Source: Cryomorphaceae bacterium BACL29 MAG-121220-bin8 (lineage in GTDB: Bacteria; Bacteroidota; Bacteroidia; Flavobacteriales; Flavobacteriaceae). From it: a DNA stretch of 64,000 nt. The notes under the pieces are model-generated. The model saw only the letters and a list, made by a program, of their open reading frames with translations, was not told where the DNA came from and made no database searches. This document shows, piece by piece, positions 62,642-64,000 of this stretch. The stretch is taken from positions 793,810-857,809 of the forward strand of contig CAJIYP010000003.1 in the NCBI GenBank assembly GCA_905181705.1, read 5' to 3'. Within the stretch, counting starts at the first letter, position 1. The number at the start of each line of letters is the position of its first letter. The translations under genes were made by a program, and so were the position numbers.

Positions 62642-63349
62642 TTAATTTAAGGAATAAACTATAGGCTTAATAAACTCTACCCAAGTATTGTATCCTTTTT
62701 CGTTGAGATGAATTCCGTCAGATGAAAGTTCCTTTTTAATTAATCCATTTTCGGTTGCAAAAATCGAATAAAGATCTATGATTTCGTAGGCATTTTCTTT
62801 TTCGTTAGCTTCTATTATTTCGTTTACTTTTAGTATGTTATTTTTATAAATTTCTTTATCGATTGGCAATACGGTTTGGACATAAACCTTAGTTTTAGGT
62901 GCTTTTGCGCTAATAACTTGTGCGATTTTAATAATGTTATTTCCAATATATTCTGCTGAGGGGTTGTTTGGACTACCATTATTCCACAAATCATTTATTC
63001 CAATTAATAAGAATACAGCTTTTGGTTTAAAATAAACTATTTCATCGATTCGTGCCAATACACCATCAGTAACATCCCCACCAATTCCTCTATTTTTAAT
63101 ATTAGGATAATTTAATCTTTTACTCCAATCTTTTCCACCTTGAGTTATACTATTTCCTAGAAAGACAACATCGTTATAGTTTAAGGGATTACTTTTAAAT
63201 TCTTTAATTACTTTTTTATAATTTCCTTCTCCCCAATCATCGTGGTTTTCGATTATTAAATCCTCACTAGGATATAAGTGATCAATGGAAACTTTATTTA
63301 TGCAACTTGACATACAAAACACAACAAACAGGAGTAAAGTTTTATTCAT
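62642..63349 (-). CDS. SGNH/GDSL hydrolase, lipoprotein
   Basis: 235 aa from MNKTLLLFVVFCMSSCINK. A perfect -7 box TAAATTTG (63356-63363) lies where the track would place codons, which supports this start. Block I VVFLGNSITQGG (GNS in place of GDS), block II RGIGGDVTDGVLARIDEIVY, block III FLLIGINDLWN and block V SSDGIHLNEKGYNTW are all present. Ser/Asp/His hydrolase on an acyl or acetyl ester, likely polysaccharide-linked. Exported. Confidence 0.87.
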   Translation of the reverse strand: MNKTLLLFVVFCMSSCINKVSIDHLYPSEDLIIENHDDWGEGNYKKVIKEFKSNPLNYNDVVFLGNSITQGGKDWSKRLNYPNIKNRGIGGDVTDGVLARIDEIVYFKPKAVFLLIGINDLWNNGSPNNPSAEYIGNNIIKIAQVISAKAPKTKVYVQTVLPIDKEIYKNNILKVNEIIEANEKENAYEIIDLYSIFATENGLIKKELSSDGIHLNEKGYNTWVEFIKPIVYSLN

Positions 63350-63500
63350 AACTCTCAAATTTACATACAATTAATCTAAGATTTTAAAAACTCAATACTA
63401 CATTATTGCTGCACTGCATAATGTATTTTAAATTCAAAATTACAAACAGTTTTAAAATAAAAACTTTAATTAGATTTATAATAATTATTATATTTAAAAC

Positions 63501-64000
63501 ATGAGAAAACTAATTATACTATTACTTTTTATTTCATTCTCTTGTGATGGAGACAGCAGTGCTGACGACAAAGAACTTATAGAACAAAATTTATATGAGT
63601 TTTTAAGAGGAAAGGTATATAATGCACCATCAACTAGTTCTAATGATTTTTGGAATACTGGGGCTGAGATAGACGGTAAAATGTATGTTAAATTTTCAAA
63701 AAGTGGAGATGAATGGGACGGGTGGCAAATATTTTACAAAGCGGACAACAATAAAAATTGTGAATTAGATTGGGTATTTGATGATTATTCATATGCTTTT
63801 ATTAACACCACAAATACCCCTTCAAAATTAAGAATAGATGGCGCTTACGGGCAATTTTGGGTTTTTACTAAAACAGTGAAAAATAAAATTGAAATTCAGC
63901 GTGGAGGTGGGGCTGGTTCAGGAACAGAAAATTTTATTGGAGAAGAATTAAAATTAGAGTTGATGAGTTTGGTGGATTTTAATATGTTAGATTGTGAATA
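63501..64000 (+). CDS. lipoprotein, stop codon at or beyond window edge
   Basis: 166 codons are visible, ending in TA at the last base, so a stop may fall on the boundary. Signal MRKLIILLLFISFSCDGDSS with lipobox Cys. The mature part (NDFWNTGAEIDGKMYVKFSK, WDGWQIFYKADNNKNCELDW, FGKT-like WVFTKTVKNKIEIQ) gives no family I recognise. Region 63371-63500 upstream contains no other gene. Confidence 0.6.
   Translation, partial: MRKLIILLLFISFSCDGDSSADDKELIEQNLYEFLRGKVYNAPSTSSNDFWNTGAEIDGKMYVKFSKSGDEWDGWQIFYKADNNKNCELDWVFDDYSYAFINTTNTPSKLRIDGAYGQFWVFTKTVKNKIEIQRGGGAGSGTENFIGEELKLELMSLVDFNMLDCE

Overview
The window looks like chromosome from a marine flavobacterium (Bacteroidota, Flavobacteriales). 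The DNA is strongly AT-rich. It carries gliding-motility lipoprotein GldH, a type IX secretion C-terminal tail, many short SG/SC lipoprotein signals, promoters of the Bacteroidota type (TTG, 17-20 nt, TAnnTTTG), the ricT-gldH-mrcA gene order and a compact menaquinone operon. Most genes lack a Shine-Dalgarno sequence, as expected for this phylum.

Layout. 1-7.4 kb: menaquinone operon on the minus strand (menG-menF-menD-menB-menA-menC-menE, the last cut by the window edge). 7.4-10.8 kb: a short-repeat secreted protein, a Tat-type Gfo/Idh oxidoreductase, an M28 peptidase and small lipoproteins. 10.9-17.3 kb: an accessory region of microproteins, a Kazal-type lipoprotein, a phage-like ORF, a broken BspA-like lipoprotein, and a 2.3-kb mini-island between two direct copies of a tRNA 3' end plus terminator, next to a CAT-anticodon tRNA. 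17.4-23.1 kb: sugar epimerase-like protein, hydrolases, a second M28 peptidase, DinB-like protein and a T9SS cargo protein. 23.2-28.4 kb: a fibre-like secreted repeat protein followed by a wrecked glycine-rich gene. 28.5-40.7 kb: core genes (MBL hydrolase, thioesterase, SPOR protein, trpS, plsC, recA, trhO, ricT-like, gldH, PBP1A, acyltransferase). 40.7-47.3 kb: a second, 6.5-kb fibre gene ending in an S74 chaperone domain, split by three frameshifts. 47.4-51.1 kb: a sugar uptake and oxidation operon (MFS, Gfo/Idh, TIM-barrel isomerase). 51.2-57.1 kb: RidA, DUF1295, sulfatase, alpha/beta hydrolases. 57.2-59.4 kb: glmS immediately after a GNAT protein that resembles eukaryotic-type glucosamine-6-phosphate acetyltransferase. 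59.5-64 kb: YceI, small basic protein, M24 peptidase with a ParB/SerK-like partner, outer-membrane-like protein, SGNH hydrolase and a truncated lipoprotein.

Several otherwise conserved genes (M28, PBP1A, YceI, the 6.5-kb fibre) are broken by what reads as one extra base, away from long homopolymers. I think insertion-type sequencing errors are the likeliest cause, so these genes may be intact in the organism. The most novel parts are the integrase-less tRNA mini-island with repeated TGGTACACA motifs, the GNA1-like/glmS pair, the two modular fibre genes with homogenised repeats, and exact duplication of gene 5' ends among neighbouring small genes. No homology search was possible; all product calls come from recognising motifs in the sequence.
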